From Ectocarpus siliculosus (taxonomy: Eukaryota; Sar; Phaeophyceae; Ectocarpales; Ectocarpaceae): DNA of 11,222 nt. The position numbers were made by a program, and so were the translations under genes. How positions within the stretch are numbered: the first letter of the stretch is position 1; every line of letters begins with the position of its first letter. Below are positions 1-6,290 of this stretch, piece by piece. The notes beneath the pieces were generated by a model. It was given only the letters and a program-made list of their open reading frames with translations. It had not been told where the DNA came from and did no database searches. The stretch lies in NCBI GenBank assembly GCA_000310025.1, contig FN649727.1, positions 6,632,712-6,643,933 on the forward strand. The letters are read 5' to 3'.

Positions 1-1434
1 GCATGCGACTCTCGTCCATCTTGCCCAGTTCCCTCCCTTTGGCTTGTGGATGGCTTGTGCTTCGTCTCACAGGTCCCCACCCTGCCTCCGGGCGGCTGTG
101 TCCAGTTTGTCGCGTGTTCGTCGTGCCAGACGGAAAACGTGGGACATTACAACTATTGTTGGTCCTGCGGTGTTCAGCCTGCCCGCGGGCGTCCGGTACC
201 GCGTGACCCCCAAGCGGCTCGGGTGTTGATCGATTTCGACGCGCTGCGCGCTCGGGGTGATCAGGTCCTCTCGGCCGCGTCTAACCGTCGTGCTCAACAG
301 CGTAAGTGCGCCGTAGCGGACGGGTTCGACGCTTTCATACTTTCGGCGACTCAACAACGTCGGGGTTGGAAGCAGGCGTCGGACCGAGACGTGTTTGACT
401 ATCTCTGCTTCTTGGACACACAAGGTAGTGGTACCAAGTGGGTGCACGACAGGGCATGCCCTGGTGTCGGTACGACTCACGGCCGCGATTGCCTTCCAAA
501 CTCGCCATGTGCTAAGCGGTATGCTGCCGCGTCCATGCAGAAAGGGATCGTGTCCAAGCTGAAGATGGCGATGCAAGAACAGTTGGGAAAAGACAGCAGC
601 TGGGACCCTGCCACGCGCTCGGGCAACCCCTGTTGTAGTCCTCTCGTCGACTCCTACCTCGTCTTCACGGGGGAGGAACAAAAACGTGTGGGTGTCGCTG
701 TCAACCAGGCAGAGGCTATGTTACCGCACGCCCTCATCGATCTGTTGAGGGACATGCGCTCTCGCGCGCAGACTGCGTCCTCTTTGGCGGAACGTATTGA
801 GCTCACCAGGGACGTCGCTTTGTTTTCGCTGGCGTTCGCCTCCATGCGGCGAGGCCATGATCTCTCCTTCACTATGGGATCGCAAGTTCTGCGGTTGCCC
901 GCGGGGCAGGGTCTGATTTTCAACTTCCAATTCGGCAAGACCCTCCGCGACTCCGTTGATGCCGTGGTCGTGCGTCCGGACGTCGCTTGCCCGTCTATTT
1001 GTGCTGTAAGCAATGTTACGGCCTACATCAGTGCGGCGGAGGGTATTGGCTGGGATTTGTCCCAAGGACATCTGTTTCCTATCGTTCTGCTGGATGGAAC
1101 TCGGGGCTGTGCTCCGCTTACGGCGGTTCAGATGACGGCTGCCCTACAAGGGCATCTGCGAGCGGCGGGACTGCCGCACCGCTACACTATGCATTCGTTC
1201 CGCGTTGGAGGTTCGGTAGCGCAGTCGCTTGACGGAACGGCGATGGACGCTATCATGAAAATTGCCGGGTGGCGTACGGAGAGTGTAGCGAAGCGATATG
1301 TTGGCGCCACTACTAGTGTGGGGGCAACGGGTTCCAAGAGGATCCGGAGCGAGCTGTACGCAGACTCAAACGTGTTGCCGTTGTCGGCTGACTTCACATG
1401 CGATTTCTCTGCGTGTGCTCGCCGCGAAAAATAA
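1..1434 (+). CDS. Tyrosine recombinase/integrase, Crypton- or DIRS-like, 5'-partial
   Basis: A DNA strand-exchange enzyme of the tyrosine recombinase family, probably the transposition enzyme of a eukaryotic mobile element. Counting residues from a GTG at 46, the N-terminus has a zinc-ribbon-like CX2C-X10-CX2C (C24, C27, C38, C41). The C-terminal half has the full catalytic set: R268 in ASMRRGHDL (box I), K298 in FGKTL, H383 and R386 in MHSFRVGG (HxxR), W409 in AGW and nucleophile Y418 in KRYVG, nine residues after the W as in active enzymes. The TAA stop is at 1432-1434. The frame is open back to base 1 and its first ATG (536) lies beyond the zinc ribbon, so the true start is upstream or on another exon; GTG is not a credible eukaryotic start. 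No reverse transcriptase or RNase H lies next to it here, which favours Crypton over DIRS/Ngaro, but those could be upstream of the window. The protein is intact with no missing catalytic residue. A domesticated host gene is also possible. The family call is firm, the element class is inference. Confidence 0.85.
   Translation, partial: ACDSRPSCPVPSLWLVDGLCFVSQVPTLPPGGCVQFVACSSCQTENVGHYNYCWSCGVQPARGRPVPRDPQAARVLIDFDALRARGDQVLSAASNRRAQQRKCAVADGFDAFILSATQQRRGWKQASDRDVFDYLCFLDTQGSGTKWVHDRACPGVGTTHGRDCLPNSPCAKRYAAASMQKGIVSKLKMAMQEQLGKDSSWDPATRSGNPCCSPLVDSYLVFTGEEQKRVGVAVNQAEAMLPHALIDLLRDMRSRAQTASSLAERIELTRDVALFSLAFASMRRGHDLSFTMGSQVLRLPAGQGLIFNFQFGKTLRDSVDAVVVRPDVACPSICAVSNVTAYISAAEGIGWDLSQGHLFPIVLLDGTRGCAPLTAVQMTAALQGHLRAAGLPHRYTMHSFRVGGSVAQSLDGTAMDAIMKIAGWRTESVAKRYVGATTSVGATGSKRIRSELYADSNVLPLSADFTCDFSACARREK
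54..72 (+). other. Candidate 3' splice site before the recombinase exon
   Basis: A pyrimidine-rich stretch ends in CACAG at 68-72, directly before the codons VPTLPPGG that lead into the zinc ribbon. With no in-frame ATG upstream of the conserved region, an exon starting at 73 would explain how the gene is expressed. The frame is also open through this point, so unspliced 5' extension is equally compatible. Inference only. Confidence 0.3.
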
Positions 1435-1478
1435 GAAAGTTTGGGTGGGCGAGACCTAGCTTAGAGGCGTGAGTGGTC

Positions 1479-1484
1479 AATAAA
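1479..1484 (+). other. Candidate polyadenylation signal AATAAA
   Basis: AATAAA begins 45 bases after the recombinase stop codon, within GGTCAATAAATAAG. Position and sequence fit a cleavage/polyadenylation signal for that gene. Such hexamers are used loosely in many algae and protists and occur by chance in AT-rich stretches, so this is weak. Confidence 0.25.
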
Positions 1485-1539
1485 TAAGATGTGACAGATC
1501 GGATAATTAACAAGAAAGTAATGGGCGGGACCACAGACC

Positions 1540-1613
1540 GGCGCAGGAGGCCTCACCCAACCAAATCCAATACTTACATTGAATGATCTGGGTAAGGGAT
1601 AAGAATACAACAG
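1540..1613 (+). repeat. 74-bp perfect direct repeat, copy 1
   Basis: Identical over 74 bases to 1883-1956 (offset 343), starting GGCGCAGGAGGCCTCACCC and ending AATACAACAG. The flanks of the two copies do not match. The repeat has no TG...CA ends and no primer-binding site follows it, so it does not look like an LTR. No function recognised. Confidence 0.9.
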
Positions 1614-1826
1614 TAATCTCGGATTTGAGACGCATCTAGATTTCGGAACGAAATCGAGAAGAGTCAGATATTCCAGAAAGGATGTTGGAAAATGACCCCA
1701 CCTAGTTCAGTCCCCCTTTTCTCTCCCGAAATACGCCGGAGCAGAGAAGAAGGGGTATATTTGAGACCATCCCACCCGCCCTACACAATGCTTACTATAT
1801 TCATGAACTTGCTGATCATTCAAACA

Positions 1827-1855
1827 CTTTGGGCCTGGGTACACCCAGCCCAAAG
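1827..1855. repeat. Hairpin (13-bp stem, one bulged C)
   Basis: The left arm CTTTGGGCCTGGGT (1827-1840) pairs with ACCCAGCCCAAAG (1843-1855) with one unpaired C and a two-base loop. It lies in the spacer between the two 74-bp repeats. It is GC-rich and could form a stable cruciform or RNA hairpin. No run of T follows, so it is not a classical bacterial-type terminator. Confidence 0.7.
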
Positions 1856-1868
1856 GGTTACTTGTGGC

Positions 1869-1897
1869 GAGGCCCTCCTGCAGGCGCAGGAGGCCTC
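1869..1897. repeat. Hairpin at the left edge of 74-bp repeat copy 2
   Basis: GAGGCCCTCCTG (1869-1880) pairs with CAGGAGGCCTC (1887-1897), again with one bulged C. The right arm is the first part of the second 74-bp repeat; copy 1 has no matching left arm. With the hairpin at 1827-1855 this makes two stem-loops within 71 bases. Confidence 0.65.
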
Positions 1898-1956
1898 ACC
1901 CAACCAAATCCAATACTTACATTGAATGATCTGGGTAAGGGATAAGAATACAACAG
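1883..1956 (+). repeat. 74-bp perfect direct repeat, copy 2
   Basis: Second copy of the 1540-1613 repeat with no mismatch. A 269-bp unique segment separates the copies. The lack of any divergence implies a recent duplication or gene conversion. The 343-bp period could be the trace of a larger tandem repeat or of a dispersed repeat family. Confidence 0.9.
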
Positions 1957-2454
1957 GAATTTTTGGCGCTGAAATGTTTGTGTATCTTGTGTTCAGCTAG
2001 ACACCTCCTTCCTATATGTCACTCGTTCTGTCTTCTCGACGATACATCACTACCTCGTTACCCGTACAGTTTGCTCAGTTGACCTTGGCTACCTGTAACC
2101 TGCTCGCTTTCATCGATAGCTGATGATTGATGATCCATTGAAAGCTGCCCGGTGTAGCACGAATTTTTTTGTTGTCTTCCGACACTATTAAGGTATCCGC
2201 CGCTGTGTCCGACCGACTCTAGTAGGCTCTCTTCTCTTCCTCCTCCTGACAGTCGGAGTCCGCGCTATCCCGCTGATATAAGCTGCCCTGCTTTTGACCC
2301 CCTAGAAAGTCGCGCCATCACTGGAGTTAGATCCAATCCCCCAAAAAGTACGCGTTCGATCCCTCAAAAAATAAAATCACCGAGCCGATGGCTGATTTTT
2401 GCACCACCAGCACCGGGTCATCATGTGCTACGCATTCTCCGCGGCCTCACCATG
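1957..2454. other. Intergenic, no gene seen
   Basis: No ORF of useful length and no clear RNA gene on either strand. There are pyrimidine-rich stretches (about 2230-2250) and short A runs (about 2342-2375). Nothing else supportable was seen. Confidence 0.5.
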
Positions 2455-2748
2455 TTAAAACAGCTGAAAAGGAAAGCGCTCATACAAAGTAGACTTGAAG
2501 TCTTCTCTCCCCTTTCGTAGCTGAGTACAGTTCGTGCGTAGACCGTATTCCTCGGGGCTGGGATCAGTCAGTGTGGGCAAGGTGGGAGGGGCAGGGCGCT
2601 TACCTGGATCACGTGTCTCTCCCATGATGGTCTCCACTTCTCGTACGGTATCTGGCAAGCAATTTAGCAGCTTGCTGACGACCGTCGTGCCGAAGTCGAC
2701 CGTCATTTACTCACCAACGGCCCACACGGTAATCACCCGTTCGCTCAT
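2455..2748 (-). pseudogene. Possible broken or spliced minus-strand gene, function unknown
   Basis: Not recognised. On the minus strand an ATG at 2748 opens 13 codons (MSERVITVWAVGE) and then meets TAA at 2709-2707. A second ATG follows immediately at 2706 in the same frame and runs 83 codons to 2455. The peptide across the junction reads like one ordinary globular protein up to about residue 35 of the second ORF (ending ETRDPG), then becomes proline-rich and poorer. Two 5' splice-like sites sit at suggestive places: GTGAGT right at the TAA, and CAG/GTAAGC just where the good sequence ends. One reading is a spliced gene with exons ending at those donors; another is a pseudogene with one in-frame stop. 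It starts about 30 bp from the MITE-like element, so the upstream region would be that element. Could also be a chance ORF. Confidence 0.25.
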
Positions 2749-2798
2749 GTTGACATGCATAGACTAGTCTAGTGTAATCGATAAACAAATTAGGCCAT

Positions 2799-2931
2799 CC
2801 GGCCGGATCACTTTTCTTTGCGTAAAATTACCATTGACAGAACAGCAGCGTATGGCGAGGGGTGCGCCCCGGAGATCCCTCCTCTCAACGAGTAAGCAGC
2901 AAACAGCTTCAAGCCCACGTGATCCGGCCGG
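2799..2931. repeat. Inner 13-bp perfect inverted repeat pair
   Basis: CCGGCCGGATCAC at 2799-2811 and its exact reverse complement at 2919-2931 enclose 107 bp. The motif ATCCGGC is shared with the outer ends and the palindrome, so all four arms look like versions of one terminus. This suggests one element inserted in or duplicated from another. Confidence 0.7.
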
Positions 2932-2959
2932 GTGCTAACGAGCTCAGAGCATATATTTT

Positions 2960-3025
2960 AATCGATAAAATTAGATCATCCGGCTAGTCAGCGCTGACTA
3001 GCCGGATGGTCCAATTTTATTGATT
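2960..3025. repeat. 66-bp near-perfect palindrome with no spacer
   Basis: Arms 2960-2992 and 2993-3025 are reverse complements at 30 of 33 positions; the mismatches all lie in the outer AT-rich half. The centre is GTCAGCGCTGAC. It looks like two transposon termini joined head to head, or a fold-back end. Such sequence can extrude as a cruciform or, when transcribed, form a long hairpin. Confidence 0.85.
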
Positions 3026-3287
3026 ATTATATATAGTGAAGCATGTGATAGACATGACATGTTGTTAGCACTTTAACGGGCTTTATTAACTTTCATCCAC
3101 ATTTGGGGTGTTTAATAAACACCGGTGGTTGTTGACAACGTTCGTGAGAACATGCCGCGAAGGGACAAGTTGAAGTTGTCCTCTTCTTCGTAGATGCGGC
3201 ATATCCGCCGCCTCTTCGATCATTCTATCTAGAGGGCAAACAGGGAAGTGTTCGATACTTCGATTCCTGAATATAGCCCCCAGACCC
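3026..3287. other. Non-coding stretch with two small hairpins
   Basis: No gene seen. It contains the 17-base palindrome GGTGTTTAATAAACACC (3107-3123) and a longer imperfect stem-loop at 3152-3202, with end arms ATGCCGC/GCGGCAT and an internal GGACAA/TTGTCC. Both are plain in the sequence; their role is unknown. Confidence 0.55.
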
Positions 3288-3644
3288 CTAGCGCCGTAAC
3301 CATCGAACAGTCACGGCCCATTGTAGTATTTTTGAGTAGATTCTGCGCGCAGCCGCCATAACACAGCAGACATTTTCGTCTATTTTTTGCAGTTCTGAGT
3401 TCTGGCTAGTGTTGGATATCGATTCAATAATAGCTTTGATATCGATATTAGCGAGCGAAGCGATCCGCTGGTAGCGAGCGAAGCGAGCCGTTAGTGGCGA
3501 GCGCAGCGAGCCGGCGAGCACAGGGAGCTGACGCGCGAAGGCGCGGAAGCTCGCTGTGCGAGCCCAAGCGGCCCCCCCCGGCTGGTGAGGGGCCCCGCTG
3601 GAGGCGCCGCCGGAGGCAAAAAAATGAGGAGGAACCAGAAACAA
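3288..3644 (-). CDS. Uncharacterised minus-strand ORF, 118 codons, doubtful
   Basis: Not recognised. The ORF reads MFLVPPHFFASGG at its start and ends in TVRWLRR followed by TAG. Its N-terminal part translates a GC-rich tract and the 23-bp tandem repeat (giving residues such as RSPLTARFARYQRIASL). The C-terminal ~45 residues, from NIDIKAI onward, have ordinary composition with charged and hydrophobic residues alternating, and a basic aromatic tail (ILQWAVTVRW). The tail could be the remnant of a repeated-element protein whose upstream part has been replaced by repeats. No known domain, signal peptide or membrane segment is evident. A chance ORF through GC-rich repeats is quite possible. Confidence 0.2.
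   Translation of the reverse strand: MFLVPPHFFASGGASSGAPHQPGGAAWARTASFRAFARQLPVLAGSLRSPLTARFARYQRIASLANIDIKAIIESISNTSQNSELQKIDENVCCVMAAARRIYSKILQWAVTVRWLRR
3449..3517. repeat. 23-bp tandem repeat, three copies
   Basis: Three consecutive 23-base units at 3449, 3472 and 3495, each built on TAGCGAGCGAAGCGAKCC or a close variant. Units 1 and 2 differ at only a few bases; unit 3 is more diverged and runs into further GCGAGC motifs. Just upstream, GATATCGAT occurs twice (about 3415 and 3438). Confidence 0.8.
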
Positions 3645-3705
3645 ACGGGTATACCCGGGTACTTTATCACCAATTTCGGGTACACTTAGAAATCAACGCG
3701 CCTGC

Positions 3706-3725
3706 ACCCCCAGGTACCCCCAGGT
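3706..3725 (+). repeat. 10-bp tandem duplication in a GGGTA-rich tract
   Basis: ACCCCCAGGT is repeated twice exactly. The surrounding 3646-3785 is dense in GGGTA/TACCC words, including the palindrome CGGGTATACCCG (3646-3657). No gene is supported here. Confidence 0.6.
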
Positions 3726-3835
3726 AGCCGGCAGCATCTCCAGACCCTCTGGTGTAACCGATGCTGGTTACTGGTGTACCCGGAAGGGGTCAATTTCGCA
3801 CCCAGAAAGGGTCATATAATCCCGGCGCCCAAGAC

Positions 3836-3842
3836 TATAAAA
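3836..3842 (+). promoter_or_regulatory. Candidate TATA box
   Basis: TATAAAA stands in a GC-mixed context, with ATG codons at 3884 and 3895 about 45-60 bases downstream. Spacing fits a TATA box, a start about 30 bases on and a short leader. The only ORF it could drive is the small one at 3895-4053. Confidence 0.25.
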
Positions 3843-3894
3843 CCCGCAGATTACATTACACCGTTTACCGCACAACATACCCGCATGACACACC

Positions 3895-4053
3895 ATGTAC
3901 CGCAGACCCCAAAGTAGCCACACAAAACCACCAACGCTTTTTGACGGCAGTCTAATTTCACGTATTTATCAACTCGTGGGCCCGGGCTCCTCTCCTAGAG
4001 GGGGTCGAACTCGCTCGATCCGCGACTTAGCTCGCTATGGTGCTCGTGCATAA
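3895..4053 (+). CDS. Small ORF (52 codons) downstream of a TATA-like box, doubtful
   Basis: Not recognised. The ORF begins MYRRPQSSHTK and ends RYGARA with TAA at 4051-4053. It is basic (many Arg), with no membrane segment, signal peptide or motif. A competing upstream ATG at 3884 opens a ten-codon ORF in another frame. The only support is the TATA-like sequence 53 bp upstream. It may well be chance. Confidence 0.12.
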   Translation: MYRRPQSSHTKPPTLFDGSLISRIYQLVGPGSSPRGGRTRSIRDLARYGARA

Positions 4054-4091
4054 GGTAATGACAGAGAGACAAAACGGGCACGACCTGCCTC

Positions 4092-4514
4092 ATGCTTCCG
4101 AGGCACAGCAGCACAGTAGCACAGCAGCAGCAGCAGAGCACGGCGGATGGTTTCGCCGCGATCTACGGAGGAGGCTGTCGGAGATTGGTATCCTTCGAGG
4201 CAATGTGCCCGTCAACAAAAGCGTTGGTGGTTTGTGTGTGGCTACTGTGGGGTTTGTGCGGTACTGGGGGTGATGTACATTATCCTTATTCGTGCCCATG
4301 GGTACCCATGGGGCGTGGGTACCTATGGGTAACGACGGTGGAAATTGCAAAACTCCCTTTGTTAGATGTATGCGTTCGTACTCCTGGTTGTGGACATTTT
4401 GGGTTCGGCACCGGCATTTTCTTCCTCTCGGCAGTCACTCTCTTTCTCGGGGGCATGTTGATCACTCCTAGAGCCGGAGTGCTTGCCGGGTATGCCCGTA
4501 TTTGTGTCCAGTGA
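4092..4514 (+). CDS. Hypothetical small protein with two hydrophobic segments
   Basis: Not recognised. A 140-codon ORF starts at ATG 4092 and ends with TGA at 4512-4514. The N-terminus is low-complexity (QQQQQ from a CAG run). Two hydrophobic stretches, about residues 43-57 (KALVVCVWLLWGLCG) and 104-124 (around IFFLSAVTLFLGGMLI), could be membrane segments. The middle (about residues 64-80) is encoded by palindromic GGGTACC/CCATGG repeats, which is unusual for a conserved protein. An overlapping ORF starts at 4037 in another frame. No promoter or splice signal decides between them. A chance ORF remains likely. Confidence 0.2.
   Translation: MLPRHSSTVAQQQQQSTADGFAAIYGGGCRRLVSFEAMCPSTKALVVCVWLLWGLCGTGGDVHYPYSCPWVPMGRGYLWVTTVEIAKLPLLDVCVRTPGCGHFGFGTGIFFLSAVTLFLGGMLITPRAGVLAGYARICVQ
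4295..4312. repeat. 18-bp perfect palindrome CCCATGGGTACCCATGGG
   Basis: Exact self-complementary sequence, followed at once by partial copies (GTGGGTACCTATGGGTAAC, 4315-4333). It lies inside the weak ORF at 4092-4514. Confidence 0.85.
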
Positions 4515-4906
4515 CTAGAAAGTCTCGTTGATAGCTTGTATTAGATCCGCAGGATAAACGCACGACAGACAGAGAAGAAAGAGAGTGCCCCACACAGGCT
4601 GACGCAGCATGGGGGCGCCGCAGACTCATCCAAGTCTACCACAACAGGTACCACAGCAGGTTCCTTCATCTACGGAACACAGAACCGTCTTCAGATCCTT
4701 CATACATACGCACACACACGAACACCCTCCCTGGTTCCTTACGCTAGTAATTAACCACCACCGTGTGTTGCTCAACGTACTCGGACACTACCAAAAAATC
4801 AAACAGAAAAAAAAAGAGGCGTTGCAAGGGAAAACCCGGCCTCCGAGCCAAAAACCCTCGCAATAATTCCACGACTACCGAAATAAAACATCACCGTTGT
4901 CATCTC
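4515..4906. other. Intergenic, no supported gene
   Basis: The only ORF is an 85-codon, Pro/Gln/Lys-rich frame at 4609-4866 with no motif, probably chance. A run of A (about 4807-4816) and short CA repeats (about 4709-4720) are present. Nothing else seen. Confidence 0.45.
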
Positions 4907-5040
4907 AACTACTCCAATTCCCTACAAACGAAGGCCAATTACAGCGCTACGTAGGCATTTGAACTACTTCAATTCCCCTACAAACGAAGGCCAATTATAG
5001 CGCTACGTTGACATTTGCAATACTTCAATTCCCCTACATG
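4907..5040 (+). repeat. 55-57-bp tandem repeat, about 2.4 copies
   Basis: Copies start at 4907, 4962 and 5019 with AACTACTYCAATTCC or similar. The shared block CTACAAACGAAGGCCAATT and the GCGCTACGT segment are nearly identical in the first two copies; the third stops after CCCCTACATGG. Copy 1 is one base shorter in a C run. Not recognised as a known satellite. Confidence 0.85.
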
Positions 5041-5335
5041 GCGACATACCAAGCGGACCAAACTACATCGATGGTTTTCGGATGATCATCTCAACGTTAT
5101 CAGGGAAGAACAAATAAATCTATACCAACGTTAGCTGAACACAGCTGTGCTCTCCCGTGACATCTGGCCTACATTTCGAACAACAAGGAACGACGTTGAT
5201 ACGGTCCAAACACGGTAGCGACTGTTGAGGGGAGGTCGTCAGAGGCATGCGCGTTCATTAACATCGGGTTAACGCCACAATGGATGCCCTCCTATATTGT
5301 GCGACTACACACAAGAAAACTCAAATTGCTACTAG
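5041..5335. other. Intergenic, no gene seen
   Basis: No motif or ORF of interest apart from an ATG at 5280 opening a frame that runs into the minisatellite. AT/GC content is mixed. Confidence 0.4.
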
Positions 5336-5536
5336 TATTCTCTGCTACAGGTACCAACCGGATTGTCGGTCTTGGCAGGGGTCTTCTCTCCATTGCCAAG
5401 CGGACTCCGGCTCCTCCCAACCACCGGCAAGAAAAACCCTGCTGCTGCTCACCACCCTGGTAAGCGCGCCGACTACAACGACAAATGCCCACGCTGCCCC
5501 CCCTACATCTGGAAGCGCGTTGGCGGAGATCTGTGA
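5336..5536 (+). other. Possible exon remnant with C-x2-C at the edge of the minisatellite
   Basis: A frame with no ATG is open from 5336 to TGA at 5534-5536. It reads through a good 3' splice-like site (CTGCTACAG, ending 5350) and a 5' splice-like site (CTG/GTAAGC at 5458/5459) that would bound a 108-base exon. Reading on past the donor gives HHPGKRADYNDKCPRCPPYIW, where KCPRCP sits on the first minisatellite unit. It may be a degenerate gene end from which the repeat was amplified, or chance. A competing 115-codon ORF (5280-5627) in another frame is equally unsupported. Confidence 0.18.
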
Positions 5537-6290
5537 TGACTGCTGTGCAGCTCCCCCCTTCATCTGGAGAACCGTCCAACCGAAAAGCCCTGCGCTGCCC
5601 CGCCTTCATCTGGAGGCGCGGAGGTGAAGAAAATGCTGCCCTCCCCTACATCTGGAGAGCGTTAACCCGCGTTGCCCCCCCTACATCTGGAGGCGTGCCG
5701 GTGAAGAAACGTTGCCCTCCCCTACATCTGGAGAGCGTACGCCCGCGCCGCTCCCCCTACATCTGGGGGCGCGCTGGTGAAGAACTTCTGCCCTCCCCTA
5801 CATCTGGAGAGCGTTAACCCGCGTTGCCCCCCCTACATCTGGAGGCGTGCCGGTGAAGAAACGTTGCCCTCCCCTACATCTGGAGAGCGTTGGCCCGTGC
5901 TGCCCTCTCTGCATATGGAGGTGCACGGGTAAGGAACTACTGCCCCCCACGTCTGGGGTGCGTCGGCTGGCGCTGCCCCCCCTACATCTGGAGGCGCGCA
6001 GTTGTGTAACCACTGCTGTACGTCCCTCCCCTACATCTGGAGGGCGTATACTGATGCCCTCCCCCTTTTTTTCTGGGGAGAACACCTGTGAGATATTGAC
6101 GCTACCCCCCCTACATCTGGGGGTGCGTGTTAGTACCCTCCCCTACATCTGGAGAGCACATCTTCGAATGTTTTTTTTGCGCTACCCCCCCTTCGACTGG
6201 GGGTGCGTGTCAGTGTCAGTACCTTCCCCTACATCTGGAAAGCACAATTTTAAGAACTCACGTCGCCCCCCCTACATCTGGGAGCGTGGA
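5495..6290. repeat. GC-rich minisatellite, about 20 units of ~36-45 bp, conserved TACATCTGG core
   Basis: About twenty units share CCCYCCCCTACATCTGGAG or close variants, followed by variable linkers. In the centre two unit types alternate: one ends in GCGTGCCGGTGAAGAAACG (40 bp) and one in GAGCGTTAACCCGCG (36 bp), giving a 76-bp higher-order period. A block of 103 bp at 5636-5738 is repeated exactly at 5788-5890 (152 bp = two 76-bp periods). Edge units are more diverged (CTTCATCTGG, TTTTCTGGGG, CTTCGACTGG), as expected for an array homogenised by unequal exchange in its middle. The period is not a multiple of three, so the ORFs crossing it on both strands change peptide (PPLHLE, PTSGE, PYIWR) from unit to unit and are not believable proteins. 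Confidence 0.92.

Larger units (their letters stand above)
2776..3025. mobile_element. MITE-like non-autonomous element with nested inverted repeats
   Basis: The left end AATCGATAAACAAATTAGG... leading to CCATCCGGC (2776-2803) is the imperfect reverse complement of the right end GCCGGATGGTCC... to TGATT (3001-3025). A second internal pair, CCGGCCGGATCAC (2799-2811) and GTGATCCGGCCGG (2919-2931), is a perfect 13-bp inverted repeat. The right part is a long palindrome. There is no coding capacity. Size (~250 bp), AT-rich ends and terminal inverted repeats fit a MITE; TA-rich flanks prevent a clear target-site duplication call. The superfamily is not assignable from sequence alone. Confidence 0.55.

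Noticed and set aside
46-54. GTG at 46 as start codon of the recombinase
   Set aside because: Eukaryotic context; the frame is open to base 1 and a splice acceptor-like site follows. The start is upstream or on another exon.
67-681. Minus-strand 204-codon ORF
   Set aside because: Antisense shadow of the tyrosine recombinase; its catalytic motifs and zinc ribbon are on the plus strand.
1540-1956. The 74-bp repeats as LTRs of a miniature retroelement (TRIM)
   Set aside because: No TG...CA ends, no primer-binding site after copy 1 and no polypurine tract before copy 2.
3409-3877. Second LTR with TGTTGG...CAACA ends
   Set aside because: No matching target-site duplication (GCTAG against TACCC), TATA box too close to the right end, and it spans unrelated repeats.
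4006-4052. tRNA-like words (GTCGAACTC, TTAGCTCGC, CATAAGG)
   Set aside because: No anticodon or T-stem pairing can be formed on either strand.
5495-6290. CRISPR-like array of core plus variable spacers
   Set aside because: Unit lengths vary, repeats are short and degenerate, spacers themselves repeat in a 76-bp higher-order period, no cas genes, and the context is eukaryotic. It is a minisatellite.
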